Shown: positions 36,260 to 45,571, counted from the stretch's first letter. The stretch is DNA of 64,000 nt from Prauserella marina (GCF_002240355.1 NZ_CP016353.1:5123001-5187000); one strand, 5' to 3'. Translations and numbers: made by a program. Notes: generated from the sequence alone by a model not told the origin.

Positions 36260-37330
36260 ATGAGCAAGCTCAGGCAACGGGTCGCCGACGCGGCGGAGAA
36301 AGCGTTGGCACGCCAGCATTACGTGGCCCCTTTCGAACTGTTCGGCGCCCTCGGCTGGCTGCGGGCCACCGCCGCCGAGGAATGGCGAAGCGGGAAACTC
36401 ACCCACCTGGCCACCGCGCTCCCCGTCGACGAGCACCGGCTGCTGGAGGCCGTCGACCACCTCACGGACTGGGCGCGGGAACGAGCTCTCGTCCCCAGCG
36501 AGACCAGCTACCTTTCCCGCACAAGGGACGCGGGCCAGCTCCGCTTCACCGAGACCGCGCGCGAGGACGTCGAAACGCGGCTGCGTACCCACTGGCTCTC
36601 ACCGGCGCTCACCGAGAAACGCCGCACTCAGCTCACCGCCAGACAGAACAAGGCACCCGATTTGACCGTCTCCCCCGCGAACGGGCCGTGGTCCTGCTCG
36701 GAATGCCGTGGCCGGCTCGACGAAGGCGAATTCCAGCTCACCGAGGCGAGCACCACCCTCTGCCTTTCCTGCGCGGACTTCGACCACCTCACGTTCCTGC
36801 CAGCCGGAAACGCCGCGCTCTCCAGAAGGGCCCGCTCCGAAAGCACCCTGTCCGTGCTCGTGGTCCGGTTCAACCGTCGCCGCAAGCGGTTCGAACGGCA
36901 AGGAATACTGGTCGAACAGGCCGCACTGGAACGCGCCGAGCAACAGTGCCTCGCCGACGAGGACCTCAGAGCACGGCGCAGGGAAAGGGACGCCGAACGG
37001 CGCGCACACCAGGACATCGAATTCCGGAACCGGTTCACCACCGAAATCCTCCGGCTGTTCCCCGGCTGCCCCCGCGAGCGGGCGGGCGCTATCGCGGCGC
37101 ACGCCGGAACGCGCGGCAGCGGAAGGGTTGGCCGGTCGGCCGAGGGAAGAGCACTCGACGAGAACGCGATCCGCATGGCGGTCGTCGCCTCGGTCAGGCA
37201 CCTCGACACCGACTACGACCGGCTGCTCATGGCCGGAGTACCCCGCGCGAAAGCCCGCGAGGACATCCGCGCCGGAATCGAGAAGGTACTCGGCCGCTGG
37301 GAATCAGCCGGTGCTGTGGAACGTGCCTGA
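36260..37330 (+). CDS. DUF2293-domain protein with zinc ribbon
   Basis: 356 aa. The centre holds a four-Cys zinc ribbon (CSEC about residue 152, CLSC about 171). The C-terminal ~90 residues (FPGCPRERAGAIAAHAG...GSGRVGRSAEGR) are the DUF2293 domain, found in bacteria and fungi, of unknown function. The protein is very Arg-rich, so nucleic-acid binding is plausible. A TAGGCT -10-like element lies 9 nt before the ATG. The 3' end overlaps the CBS gene on the other strand by 27 bp. Confidence 0.8.
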   Translation: MSKLRQRVADAAEKALARQHYVAPFELFGALGWLRATAAEEWRSGKLTHLATALPVDEHRLLEAVDHLTDWARERALVPSETSYLSRTRDAGQLRFTETAREDVETRLRTHWLSPALTEKRRTQLTARQNKAPDLTVSPANGPWSCSECRGRLDEGEFQLTEASTTLCLSCADFDHLTFLPAGNAALSRRARSESTLSVLVVRFNRRRKRFERQGILVEQAALERAEQQCLADEDLRARRRERDAERRAHQDIEFRNRFTTEILRLFPGCPRERAGAIAAHAGTRGSGRVGRSAEGRALDENAIRMAVVASVRHLDTDYDRLLMAGVPRAKAREDIRAGIEKVLGRWESAGAVERA

Positions 37331-37750
37331 AATGTAGGCCTCAAGCTGTTCCTGGTTGAGTTGCAGCTCATCCATCCGCGACTTCACCACGTCGCCGATG
37401 CTGACGATCCCGCCGAGCCCGCCGTCGACGAGCACGGGCACATGCCTGATGCGGCGCTCGGTCATCACCGCACTGAGCTGGTCGACCGAATCCGTCGGCT
37501 CACAGGTCGCCACGATCATCGTCATGATCTCGGACACCGGGCGGGACAGCAGCGCGGGCCCGTGCTCGTGGATCCGCCGCACGACATCCCGTTCGGACAC
37601 GATGCCGGCAAGCTCACCCCCGTCGCCCACGACCACCAGCGCGCCGACGTTGTACTCGGCGAGTCTCGCGAGAAGTTCGGTCACCGTGGTCTCAGGGGCA
37701 ACGGTGACCACCGTCGAACCCTTGCTACGCAGCAGGTCGGCAATCCGCAT
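37304..37750 (-). CDS. Two-CBS-domain protein
   Basis: 148 aa with an ideal GGAGG site 6 nt before the ATG. It consists almost only of two CBS repeats (GIVSERDVVRRIHEHG and GIVSIGDVVKSRMDE), a Bateman module that binds adenine nucleotides or related ligands. Such single-module proteins in actinobacteria are often induced in dormancy or stress, but no partner is visible here. Confidence 0.88.
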   Translation of the reverse strand: MRIADLLRSKGSTVVTVAPETTVTELLARLAEYNVGALVVVGDGGELAGIVSERDVVRRIHEHGPALLSRPVSEIMTMIVATCEPTDSVDQLSAVMTERRIRHVPVLVDGGLGGIVSIGDVVKSRMDELQLNQEQLEAYISGTFHSTG

Positions 37751-37852
37751 GACAATCCTCCGGCCTATAGTGATCCGACTCACACCAGGTTAGTGGCCGG
37801 GGAGAGAACGTCAAACAACCCGAACCGGGCCGAATTCGGGCGCCAGAGCCGT

Positions 37853-38764
37853 TCAGCGGACAGCCGAAACCGGTGCCGTGAACGTGTCACACTCCGCGAC
37901 CGCGACCGCCGAATACCCCACGTCCGCCCAGTAGGCCTGGTTCTCCATCGAGCCGTGGGTGTCGCTGTCGAGGTAGTTGCGGAAATCGTCGACCGCGGCC
38001 TGAGCCAGTTCCTCCGGCACCGAACCGCGATCGGCAAAGCTGGCCAGCGCCATACCGGCCAGGCAATTGGCCTGTAGTTCGACCCTCCTGTTGAGCCGCA
38101 ACTCCTCGGCACCGCCCTCCTCGACGCCGACCAGCTCCTCGTTGACGGCGTCGAGGATGCCGCCGAGGTACTGCACGTGATGCCCGTACTCGTGGGCAAG
38201 CACAGCCAGGTGAGCGGCGTGATAAGGGCCGACGTGGTCGAACAACCGCTGCCTCGGCATGTGGATGGTCTCGTCGAGACCGCAGTAGAAGGCCGTTGCC
38301 TCGTCCTCGTCGGGCATGGGACCGCAAGCGCTGGCCGCGTCGGAGGCGATGTCCAGCTCCGGGTCGGTGAAATCCGCCCCCGCTGCCAGCAGAACCGGCC
38401 GCCAGGTGTCACCCAAGCAGGTCAGCGCGCTCTCGTAGAAGCCGGTCAGTGCTTGAGCGGAAGGACCGAAATCGGGCAGCTCGCAGGTCACGGGTGACAC
38501 GACGATGCCTTCGGCGAGTATCGCGCTGCCCGCCGCGACCGAGGGTGTGCCGGACTCCTCGAACCTCGGCGGCGCACTGGCCGCGGGGCTCTGCGGCACG
38601 GCGGCGAGCGCGTCCGGCGCCGGCTGCGCCACTCCCGTCACCACCGGCCTCGTCGAGCGGCCTGCCAGCGCCACGACCGCGACAACCCCGAGTACGACGG
38701 CCAGTACGCCGAGGATGGCGAACGGCGAGTTCCGCACGGGCTCCGAATCGATGTTTCCGTCCAC
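37853..38764 (-). CDS. Membrane-anchored zinc metallopeptidase (YpfJ family)
   Basis: 303 aa from a GTG at 38764, chosen because a TAGGCT -10-like element lies 10 nt upstream and no ribosome site is seen; a longer GTG start at 38806 is possible. It has one N-terminal membrane helix (about residues 15-37), then a linker rich in Pro and Ala. The zinc motif HEYGHHVQ lies in the middle and the third-ligand segment ELQANCLAG downstream, as in the neutral zinc metallopeptidase family. The catalytic domain faces outward. Substrate unknown. It is divergent from the prolyl oligopeptidase gene by 78 bp. Confidence 0.83.
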   Translation of the reverse strand: MDGNIDSEPVRNSPFAILGVLAVVLGVVAVVALAGRSTRPVVTGVAQPAPDALAAVPQSPAASAPPRFEESGTPSVAAGSAILAEGIVVSPVTCELPDFGPSAQALTGFYESALTCLGDTWRPVLLAAGADFTDPELDIASDAASACGPMPDEDEATAFYCGLDETIHMPRQRLFDHVGPYHAAHLAVLAHEYGHHVQYLGGILDAVNEELVGVEEGGAEELRLNRRVELQANCLAGMALASFADRGSVPEELAQAAVDDFRNYLDSDTHGSMENQAYWADVGYSAVAVAECDTFTAPVSAVR

Positions 38765-38842
38765 AGTGAACGACAGCCTAACGTGGCCGTGAACGCACCG
38801 GATCACAAACCGGGAACGTCACGCTGCTGGCAGACTGGGAGC

Positions 38843-40930
38843 ATGACAGAGGGGAATCCGCAGGCCGACGATCCTTATCGCTGGCTGGAGGACGTCACCG
38901 GCGACACCGCGCTCGCATGGGTACGCGACCGCAACGCCGAGACCGTCACCGAACTCACCGAGCGACCACGGTTCGAGACTTTGCGCGCCGAGATCAGGGA
39001 AATACTCGACGCCGACGACCGGATCCCCTACGTGCGCAGGCGTGGCGACCACCTGTACAACTTCTGGCGCGACGCCGAACACCCCAGAGGACTGTGGCGC
39101 AGGACGACCCTCGACGAGTACCGCGCGGCCCAGCCCCGATGGGAACCGCTCATCGACGTCGACGCGCTCGCGGAGGCCGAGGGCGAGAACTGGGTGTGGC
39201 AGGGCGCGACCGTACTGCGTCCCGGGTTCCGCCGCTGCCTCGTCGAACTCTCAAGGGGAGGCGCCGACGCCACCGTCGTCCGCGAATTCGACCTGGAGAA
39301 GCGCGAGTTCGTCGACGAAGGGTTCAGCCTTCCCGAGGCGAAAAGCTCCGTCGCCTGGATCGACGAGAACCGGATCTACGTCGGCACCGACTTCGGTCCC
39401 GGTTCACTGACCAGCTCCGGCTACCCGCGGCTGGTGAAGGAATGGCGCAGGGGCACGCCGCTGTCCGAGGCGAACCTCGTCTTCGAGGGCAAACCCGACG
39501 ACGTCGCCGTGCGGGCCGTGCACGACCCCACCGAAGGCTGGGAGCGCGACCTCGTCCGCCGCGGTATCGATTTCTACCGCTCCGAGATCTACCTCCGTAC
39601 CCCGGCAGGGCTCGTCAAGATCGACGTACCCGACGACGCCGACGTCAGCACGCACAAGCAGTGGCTGCTGGTGCGCATCAGGTCGCCGTGGACGGTGGCG
39701 GGCAGGCAGCACCCCTCGGGCAGCCTGCTCGCGGCCGAGCTGGAGAGCTATCTCGCCGGTGACCGCCAACTGACCGTGCTGTTCACACCCGATCCGCACA
39801 CCTCGCTCGACTACTACGCCTGGACGCGAAACAACCTCATCCTCGGCACGCTCAGCGACGTCAAGACCCGGCTACGGGTACTGACGCCAAGCGAAGGGCG
39901 ATCACGAGACTGGCGAGACGAACCACTCCCCGGCGTGCCTGAGGTCGGCACCGTGGCGCTCGTCGACACCGAGCCCGACCACAGCGACGAATTCCTGCTC
40001 GACATCACCGGCTTCACCGAACCGTCGACGCTCGTACGCGGTGAGATCGGCGGCGAACTGGAACCGCTCAAGCAGGCACCGGCGTTCTTCGACGACACCG
40101 GCATCACCGTCGACCAGTACTTCGCGACCTCCGCCGACGGAACCCGCGTTCCCTACTTCGTCACCGGCCACCACGACGGCGACACCTCGGCGTCATCGAG
40201 AGCACCACAACCGACGCTGCTCACCGGGTACGGCGGGTTCGAGGTGTCGCTGACACCCTCTTACAGCGGCATCATCGGCAGGGGCTGGCTCGCCCGCGGC
40301 GGCACCTACGTGGTGGCCAATCTGCGCGGCGGCGGGGAATACGGTCCCGAATGGCACACCCAGGCGACCAAAGCCAACCGGCACAAGGTCTACGAGGACT
40401 TCGCCGCCGTCGCGGGCGACCTCGTCGCGAGGGGCATCACGACACCCCGCCAACTGGGCATCCAGGGCGGCAGCAACGGCGGCCTGCTCATGGGCGTCAT
40501 GCTGACCCGCTACCCGGAACTGTTCGGCGCCATCGTCAGCCAGGTTCCCCTGCTGGACATGCGGCGTTACCACCAGTTGCTCGCGGGCGCGTCGTGGATG
40601 GCCGAATACGGCGACCCCGACGATCCCGAGGAATGGGCCTTTCTCGGGAAGTATTCGCCTTACCACAACCTTCGCGCACCCGACACCGACCGCGCCGTCC
40701 ACAATGGACACGGGAATCCCTACCCGCCCTCGCTGTTCGTCACATCGACCCGCGACGACAGGGTGCATCCGGCGCACGCCCGCAAAATGGTGGCCAGGAT
40801 GCGCGAATACGGACTCGACGTGCGCTACCACGAGAACATCGAAGGCGGCCACGGCGCGGCGGCCGACAACGCGCAACTCGCGTTCAAATGGGCGCTGGTA
40901 TTCGAGTTCCTCCTCGAACGACTCGACTGA
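38843..40930 (+). CDS. Prolyl oligopeptidase (S9A family)
   Basis: 695 aa. The start at 38843 has a GGGAG tract directly upstream. The N-terminal part contributes to the propeller (PYRWLEDVTGDTALAWVRDRN is the usual S9A opening). The C-terminal hydrolase carries Ser544 in GGSNGGLLMG, Asp in STRDDRVHP and His in IEGGHGA. There is no signal peptide, so it is probably cytosolic and cleaves short Pro-containing peptides. The secreted X-Pro peptidase 5 kb away could supply such peptides. Confidence 0.9.
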   Translation: MTEGNPQADDPYRWLEDVTGDTALAWVRDRNAETVTELTERPRFETLRAEIREILDADDRIPYVRRRGDHLYNFWRDAEHPRGLWRRTTLDEYRAAQPRWEPLIDVDALAEAEGENWVWQGATVLRPGFRRCLVELSRGGADATVVREFDLEKREFVDEGFSLPEAKSSVAWIDENRIYVGTDFGPGSLTSSGYPRLVKEWRRGTPLSEANLVFEGKPDDVAVRAVHDPTEGWERDLVRRGIDFYRSEIYLRTPAGLVKIDVPDDADVSTHKQWLLVRIRSPWTVAGRQHPSGSLLAAELESYLAGDRQLTVLFTPDPHTSLDYYAWTRNNLILGTLSDVKTRLRVLTPSEGRSRDWRDEPLPGVPEVGTVALVDTEPDHSDEFLLDITGFTEPSTLVRGEIGGELEPLKQAPAFFDDTGITVDQYFATSADGTRVPYFVTGHHDGDTSASSRAPQPTLLTGYGGFEVSLTPSYSGIIGRGWLARGGTYVVANLRGGGEYGPEWHTQATKANRHKVYEDFAAVAGDLVARGITTPRQLGIQGGSNGGLLMGVMLTRYPELFGAIVSQVPLLDMRRYHQLLAGASWMAEYGDPDDPEEWAFLGKYSPYHNLRAPDTDRAVHNGHGNPYPPSLFVTSTRDDRVHPAHARKMVARMREYGLDVRYHENIEGGHGAAADNAQLAFKWALVFEFLLERLD

Positions 40931-40997
40931 TCAAGAAAAGCCCGGATCATGCGGCTGTAGGAGCCTCGGCACCGACCAACCGGTTCCAAATCAGAAA

Positions 40998-41035
40998 CCC
41001 CGGCGGAGTCGGCGACAGCGCCGAACCCGCCGGGG
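40998..41035. terminator. Terminator hairpin 1 after the prolyl oligopeptidase gene
   Basis: CCCCGGCGG (40998-41006) pairs with CCGCCGGGG (41027-41035), and inside them TCGGCG pairs with CGCCGA around an ACAG loop. It lies 67 bp after the stop codon at 40930. Confidence 0.65.
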
Positions 41036-41055
41036 ATCGCTTCGGAAAAGAGACC

Positions 41056-41093
41056 GGTCAGGCGAGGGAGCTGATCGTCCCCCTCGCCTGACC
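41056..41093. terminator. Terminator hairpin 2 between convergent genes
   Basis: GGTCAGGCGAGGG (41056-41068) and CCCTCGCCTGACC (41081-41093) form a perfect 13-bp stem with a 12-nt loop. It ends 17 bp past the nrdJ stop, so it probably stops nrdJ transcription and may serve the opposing gene too. Confidence 0.75.
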
Positions 41094-41110
41094 GAGAACC
41101 GGTCCGGCCG

Positions 41111-43966
41111 CTAGCTACAGCCGGAGGTTGCCCCGCAGCCCTCGCAGGCGTAGCACGAACCAGCGGGCCGCATCTTCGTTCCGCACGTCATGCACAGCGG
41201 AGCGTCAGCGGCCTTGCCGAGCTGCAACTCCACCAGCTCGGTCGTGGTGTGTGCCTCCCTGCGAGCGGAGTCCTGTGTGGACTCCTGCCGCTCACCAGCA
41301 CCCGCCTTGCCCGCGTCGACACTGCTGCGCAGTTCCTCAAGGTCGACGTTGTCCTGCGCGCCCGGGGTGCCGTAGTCGGCCTCGACCTGCGCCGACCGCT
41401 CGTCGGCCGTGAAGATGCCGAGCTGGGCCCGCTTCTCGTAGGGCAGGTAGTCCAGCGCGAGCCTGCGGAACAGGTAGTCCAGCACACTCGTCGCCATCCG
41501 CACGTCCGGATCGTCGGTCATGCCGGCAGGCTCGAACCGCAGGTTGGAGAACTTCGAAACGTAGAACTCCAGCGGAATGCCGTATTGCAGACCCACCGAG
41601 ATCGACATCGAGAAGGCGTCCATGACACCGGCCAGCGTCGAACCCTGCTTGCCGAGCTTCACGAAGATCTCGCCGAGACCGTCGTCCGGGTACGAGCCCG
41701 CCGTGAGGTAGCCCTCCGCGCCTGCGACCGTGAACGACACCGTCTGGCTGGGCCGCTTCTTGGGAAGCCGCTTGCGAACGGGCCGGTACTCGACGACCTG
41801 CGTGGGCTCCGCTTCCGCCTTGTCCTTCTTCACGGTGGAAAGCGGCTGACCGACCTTGCAGTTGTCGCGGTAGATCGCCAGTGCTTTGAGCCCGAGCTTC
41901 CAGCCTTCGAAGTAGATCTCCTCGACCTCCTCGACGGTCGCCGTCTCCGGCATGTTGACCGTCTTGGAGATCGCGCCGGACAGGAACGGCTGCACCGCTG
42001 CCATCATCCGGACGTGCCCCATCGGCGCGATGGACCGCTCACCCACCGCGCAATCGAACACCTCGTAGTGCTCGGGCCGCAGCCCAGGCGCGTCCACGAC
42101 GTGACCGTGCTCGGAGATGAAGTCGGCGATCGCCTCGATCTGCTCGTTCTGGTAGCCGAGCGAGTGCAGCGCGCGAGGCACCGCGTTGTTGACGATCTGC
42201 ATCGAGCCGCCACCGACGAGCTTCTTGAACTTCACCAGCGAGAAGTCCGGCTCGATACCGGTCGTGTCGCAGTCCATCATGAAGCCGATGGTTCCCGTAG
42301 GGGCGAGCACGCTGGCCTGGGCGTTGCGCCAGCCGCTCGTCGTGCCGACCTCGATGCCACGCTGCCACTCACGAGTCGCGAGATCACGCACGGCGACATC
42401 GTTGGTGTGGAACGTACGGATCTGGTCGTTCGCCGCGGCGTGCTTGCGCATGACCCGCTGGTGGGACTCCGCGTTGCGGGCGTAGCCCTCGTACGGGCCG
42501 ACGACCCCTGCCAGTTCGGCGGAGCGCCGGTAGGACACGGCCGTCATCAGCGACGTGATGGCGGCGGCAAGCGCCCTCCCACCTTCGGAGTCGTAGGCGT
42601 GTCCCGTGGCCATCAGCAGCGCGCCGAGGTTGGCGTAGCCGATGCCGAGCTGACGGAACTTGCGGGTGGTTTCCGCGATCGGCTCCGTCGGGAAGTCCGC
42701 GAAGCAGATCGAGATGTCCATCGCTGTGATGACGACCTCGACGGCCTTGGCGAACAGTTCCGCGTTGAACGTGCCGTCTTCCGAAAGGAACTTCAGCAGG
42801 TTCAGTGAGGCCAGGTTGCAGCTCGAATTGTCGAGGTGCATGTACTCGGAACACGGGTTGGACGCGGTGATCCTGCCCGACTCGGGGCAGGTGTGCCAGT
42901 CGTTGATCGTGCCGTCGTACTGCATGCCGGGGTCGGCGCATTCCCACGCCGCCGTGGCCATCTTGCGGAAGAGTGCCTTGGCGTCGGTGTTGTCGATGAC
43001 CTCGCCCGTCATCCTCGCCCGCAGGCCGAACTGGCTGCCCGACTCGACGGCCCGCATGAACTCGTCGCTGACCCTGACCGAGTTGTTGGCGTTCTGGTAC
43101 TGCACGGAAGAGATGTCACTGCCACCGAGGTCCATGTCGAACCCGGCGTCCCTGAGCACCCTGATCTTGTTCTCTTCCTTGGCCTTGGTCTCGATGAACT
43201 CCTCGATGTCGGGGTGGTCGACGTCGAGGACGACCATCTTGGCCGCCCTGCGGGTGGCACCACCCGACTTGATGGTTCCGGCGGAAGCGTCGGCGCCGCG
43301 CATGAACGACACCGGGCCAGAGGCCGTGCCGCCCGAGGACAGCAGTTCCCTCGACGAACGGATCCTGGAGAGGTTCAGCCCCGCACCGGAACCGCCCTTG
43401 AAGATCAGTCCTTCCTCGCGGTACCAGTTCAGGATCGATTCCATCGTGTCGTCGACTGCGAGAATGAAGCACGCCGAGACCTGCTGCTTGGAGCTGGTTC
43501 CCACGTTGAACCACACCGGGGAGTTGAAGCTGAACACCTGGTGCAGCAACATCCAGGTCAGCTCGTGCTCGAAGATCTCGGCGTCGGCGGCCGTACCGAA
43601 ATACCCGAAGTCCGTTCCCGCCTTGACATAGGACTTCACGACGCGGTCGATGAGCTGCTTGAGACTGTTCTCCCTTGCCGGGCTGCCCGCGGCACCCCGG
43701 AAGTACTTGCTCGTGACGATGTTTGTCGCGTTGACCGACCAGAACTCAGGGAACTCGACGCCACGCTGCTCGAAGTTCACCGTGCCGTCCCGCCAGTTGG
43801 TCATGACGACGTCACGCTTTTCCCACGTCACCTCGTCGTAAGGGTGCACGCCCTCGGTCGTGAAGACCCGGCGAACACCAATGCCCTTACGGGCGTTCGC
43901 GGCGCTCTGACGCTTCTTGCCACTCTTGCTGGTGGCCTCTGCGCCGACCCCCACGGTTTCTGTCAT
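41111..43966 (-). CDS. nrdJ: Vitamin B12-dependent ribonucleotide reductase (class II)
   Basis: 951 aa. The start at 43966 (MTETVGV) is chosen over far longer readings because the segment before it overlaps nrdR. The core has NPCSE at the active site (Asn, Cys, Glu), an N-terminal Cys in SACFILAV, and the adenosylcobalamin-type GGSGAGLNLSRIRS region. The C-terminus carries several Cys (CMTCGTKM...CYACEGCGATSGCS) forming a metal site or thiol relay, as in the long actinobacterial NrdJ. It makes deoxyribonucleotides with or without oxygen. It is preceded by nrdR, 35 bp upstream, as one operon. Confidence 0.94.
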   Translation of the reverse strand: MTETVGVGAEATSKSGKKRQSAANARKGIGVRRVFTTEGVHPYDEVTWEKRDVVMTNWRDGTVNFEQRGVEFPEFWSVNATNIVTSKYFRGAAGSPARENSLKQLIDRVVKSYVKAGTDFGYFGTAADAEIFEHELTWMLLHQVFSFNSPVWFNVGTSSKQQVSACFILAVDDTMESILNWYREEGLIFKGGSGAGLNLSRIRSSRELLSSGGTASGPVSFMRGADASAGTIKSGGATRRAAKMVVLDVDHPDIEEFIETKAKEENKIRVLRDAGFDMDLGGSDISSVQYQNANNSVRVSDEFMRAVESGSQFGLRARMTGEVIDNTDAKALFRKMATAAWECADPGMQYDGTINDWHTCPESGRITASNPCSEYMHLDNSSCNLASLNLLKFLSEDGTFNAELFAKAVEVVITAMDISICFADFPTEPIAETTRKFRQLGIGYANLGALLMATGHAYDSEGGRALAAAITSLMTAVSYRRSAELAGVVGPYEGYARNAESHQRVMRKHAAANDQIRTFHTNDVAVRDLATREWQRGIEVGTTSGWRNAQASVLAPTGTIGFMMDCDTTGIEPDFSLVKFKKLVGGGSMQIVNNAVPRALHSLGYQNEQIEAIADFISEHGHVVDAPGLRPEHYEVFDCAVGERSIAPMGHVRMMAAVQPFLSGAISKTVNMPETATVEEVEEIYFEGWKLGLKALAIYRDNCKVGQPLSTVKKDKAEAEPTQVVEYRPVRKRLPKKRPSQTVSFTVAGAEGYLTAGSYPDDGLGEIFVKLGKQGSTLAGVMDAFSMSISVGLQYGIPLEFYVSKFSNLRFEPAGMTDDPDVRMATSVLDYLFRRLALDYLPYEKRAQLGIFTADERSAQVEADYGTPGAQDNVDLEELRSSVDAGKAGAGERQESTQDSARREAHTTTELVELQLGKAADAPLCMTCGTKMRPAGSCYACEGCGATSGCS

Positions 43967-44001
43967 GACTCCCACTCCCGCGTCTCGCACGGCGGGCGAC
44001 G

Positions 44002-44502
44002 TCAGGCGTCGCTCGCGCTCTTCTCGCCGTCGTCCGGCTCGGCCACATCCGCAATCGCAATCGCCCTGCGCAGGTCCGTGATCTCCTTCTCGAAGTCCTC
44101 TATCGACGAGAAGGCCCGGTAGACACTCGCGAACCTCAGATATGCCACGTTGTCGAGTTCCCTGAGGGGCCCGAGAATCGCCAGTCCCACCTCGTGGCTC
44201 GGTATCTCCGCGACGCCGGCAGCCCTGATCGACTCCTCGACCCGTTGCGCGAGTTGCTGCAACGCGTCGTCGTCGACCGGCCTGCCCTGGCAGGCGCGGC
44301 GCACTCCACGAACCACTTTGTCCCGGCTGAACTGCTCGGTGACCCCGGAGCGTTTCACGACGGCGAGCACCATCGTCTCCGAGGTCGTGAACCGGCGACC
44401 GCAGGCCGAGCACGACCTGCGCCTCCGGATCGCCTGCCCCTCGTCCACCTCACGAGAGTCGACGACCCGGGAATCGACGTGCCGGCAGAACGGACACCGC
44501 AC
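44002..44502 (-). CDS. nrdR: Transcriptional repressor NrdR
   Basis: 166 aa, GTG start with a GAGGAGG site about 9 nt upstream. The N-terminal zinc ribbon is complete (CPFC ... CSACGRRF) and an ATP-cone domain follows ([20 protein letters not shown]). The repressor senses dATP/ATP and binds NrdR boxes before ribonucleotide reductase genes. The nrdRJ order is standard in Streptomyces and relatives, so the pair is probably autoregulated. The acidic tail ([12 protein letters not shown]) is variable in the family. Confidence 0.95.
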   Translation of the reverse strand: MRCPFCRHVDSRVVDSREVDEGQAIRRRRSCSACGRRFTTSETMVLAVVKRSGVTEQFSRDKVVRGVRRACQGRPVDDDALQQLAQRVEESIRAAGVAEIPSHEVGLAILGPLRELDNVAYLRFASVYRAFSSIEDFEKEITDLRRAIAIADVAEPDDGEKSASDA

Positions 44503-44608
44503 GGCCGATCACCTCCTCTTCACGTCGCCGCTCCCAGGGTGCCCACGACCGCAGGTCGAATACCTGGTGATCATCTTGTGGACATCCGGTGGGTAAACAC
44601 CGACAAGC

Positions 44609-44617
44609 TGTGGATAA
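44609..44617 (-). promoter_or_regulatory. DnaA box upstream of nrdRJ
   Basis: TGTGGATAA is the exact complement of the classic DnaA box TTATCCACA. A near-match (TGTGGACAT, 8 of 9) lies at 44577-44585, about 32 bp away. DnaA sites before ribonucleotide reductase genes link dNTP supply with replication in other bacteria. Confidence 0.5.
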
Positions 44618-44666
44618 CTGCACCCAGTCTACCCCAACCTGTGGACCAACTACAGCCATGTAACTA

Positions 44667-44676
44667 CTACATGTAG
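44667..44676. promoter_or_regulatory. Possible NrdR box
   Basis: CTACATGTAG is a perfect 10-bp palindrome, with a degenerate partner (CTACAGCCATGTAA) starting at 44650. NrdR boxes are AT-rich palindromes usually found in pairs before nrd genes. The match to a formal consensus was not computed. Confidence 0.4.
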
Positions 44677-44738
44677 GGGTCGACCTTAGAAGGCCGCGAG
44701 CACCGGCGCAAGCGGCGGGCGCAGCACAGCAGGGTGAC

Positions 44739-44754
44739 AGGTGACATATCACCT
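44739..44754. promoter_or_regulatory. Unassigned inverted repeat
   Basis: AGGTGA and TCACCT flank a CATA spacer. It lies about 240 bp upstream of nrdR and about 200 bp past the LysM gene stop. No regulator is assigned. Confidence 0.35.
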
Positions 44755-44905
44755 CGGTCGGGAAATGGGGAATAACGAGCCGCCGGGCCGGCAAGCGTAC
44801 CCCTCGTGGCACATCCGGAAATCCGGGCGAAATCCGGGCGACCGACCACCCGACGCGGACCTGCCCAGTCTCATTTCACGCGAACCTCAGCCACGGGACG
44901 ACCAT

Positions 44906-44934
44906 CCGAAGACGGGACGCGGCGACGCCTTCGG
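44906..44934. terminator. Possible terminator of the LysM gene
   Basis: CCGAAG and CTTCGG can pair around a 17-nt GC-rich loop, with a few flanking bases (CAT...GGATG) adding support. It lies about 30 bp downstream of the LysM gene stop on the minus strand. The stem is short. Confidence 0.35.
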
Positions 44935-44960
44935 ACGGATGAGCGCCGGAGAGCTGTCAC

Positions 44961-45413
44961 TCACCTGCCCGCGGGAACGACGAGCGGAGTACCGGCGACC
45001 ACGTCAGCGCCGCCGAGACCGTTGAGTTCTTGAATGCGCGCCACGACGGCGGCTGGATCACTGCCTGGCGCGGTCCGCTCGGCCACGTCCCACAGCGTGT
45101 CGCCCGCTTCGACGGACACGACGGCCGTGCCGCTCGGCACGGAGACCTCGCCTGCTCCCCCGACCCCGCTGGCGAACAAGCCGATTCCCACGACGGCCCC
45201 GAAAACGGTGACCGCGACCGCGATCAGCAACGTCCACCGCGGAGCGACGGTCCGGGGAGAACAGTCGAGCACGGCCCTCGTCCTCGGCCTCCCCGCGACG
45301 ACCCTCGCCCTTGTCGGCGGTCGCCTCGGCTCACCCCTCCTCGGCCGCGCCGCCGTATCCGGTCGCTGGACCGTGCCGTCCGCCCGCGTTTCCCGCTCCA
45401 TCAGAACCGACAT
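44961..45413 (-). CDS. LysM-domain membrane protein (ChiZ/DivS/YneA-like)
   Basis: 150 aa. The start at 45413 has an ideal AAGGAGG site 5 nt upstream. A basic N-terminal region (about 60 aa, Arg/Pro-rich) leads to one membrane helix (about residues 62-84) and a C-terminal LysM domain (VEAGDTLWDVAER...GTPLVVPAGR) that binds peptidoglycan. The same protein type lies divergent from lexA in M. tuberculosis (Rv2719c, ChiZ), where it is SOS-induced and delays division. A good SOS box lies 62 bp upstream of the start. Confidence 0.87.
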   Translation of the reverse strand: MSVLMERETRADGTVQRPDTAARPRRGEPRRPPTRARVVAGRPRTRAVLDCSPRTVAPRWTLLIAVAVTVFGAVVGIGLFASGVGGAGEVSVPSGTAVVSVEAGDTLWDVAERTAPGSDPAAVVARIQELNGLGGADVVAGTPLVVPAGR

Positions 45414-45474
45414 CGGAACCTCCTTGCAGTTCCCGTTCCACTGGCCCGACCGGCCGCCACACGAACCCCGGCAG

Positions 45475-45490
45475 TCGAACACGCGTTCTA
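45475..45490. promoter_or_regulatory. SOS (LexA) box for the LysM gene
   Basis: TCGAACACGCGTTCTA differs at one position from the mycobacterial consensus TCGAAC-N4-GTTCGA. It lies 62 bp upstream of the LysM-protein start. A weaker third copy (TCGAACATCCGAGCGA) begins directly after it at 45491. Confidence 0.7.
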
Positions 45491-45555
45491 TCGAACATCC
45501 GAGCGAATGTGTACCACCGGACTCTGACAAAATCGAGCCCGCCACGGCGTGTCGA

Positions 45556-45571
45556 TCGAACAAATGTTTGA
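45556..45571. promoter_or_regulatory. SOS (LexA) box for lexA
   Basis: TCGAACAAATGTTTGA matches TCGAAC-N4-GTTCGA with a single mismatch. It lies 178 bp upstream of the lexA GTG, so lexA probably has a long leader or a distant start. It indicates autoregulation. Confidence 0.75.

Larger units (their letters stand above)
44503..44960. other. Regulatory spacer upstream of nrdRJ
   Basis: 458 bp without a believable gene. It holds DnaA-box-like sites, a palindrome that may be an NrdR box, an unassigned 16-bp inverted repeat and an 11-bp tandem repeat (AAATCCGGGCG at 44819-44829 and 44830-44840). No cobalamin riboswitch core was seen. Confidence 0.6.

Noticed and set aside
41249-42808. Long plus-strand frame inside nrdJ
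   Set aside because: It lies wholly within nrdJ, antisense, and its product shows only the biased composition of a shadow frame.
44503-44960. Possible cobalamin riboswitch before nrdRJ
   Set aside because: I looked for the conserved B12-box core and adjacent stems on the minus strand and saw none.
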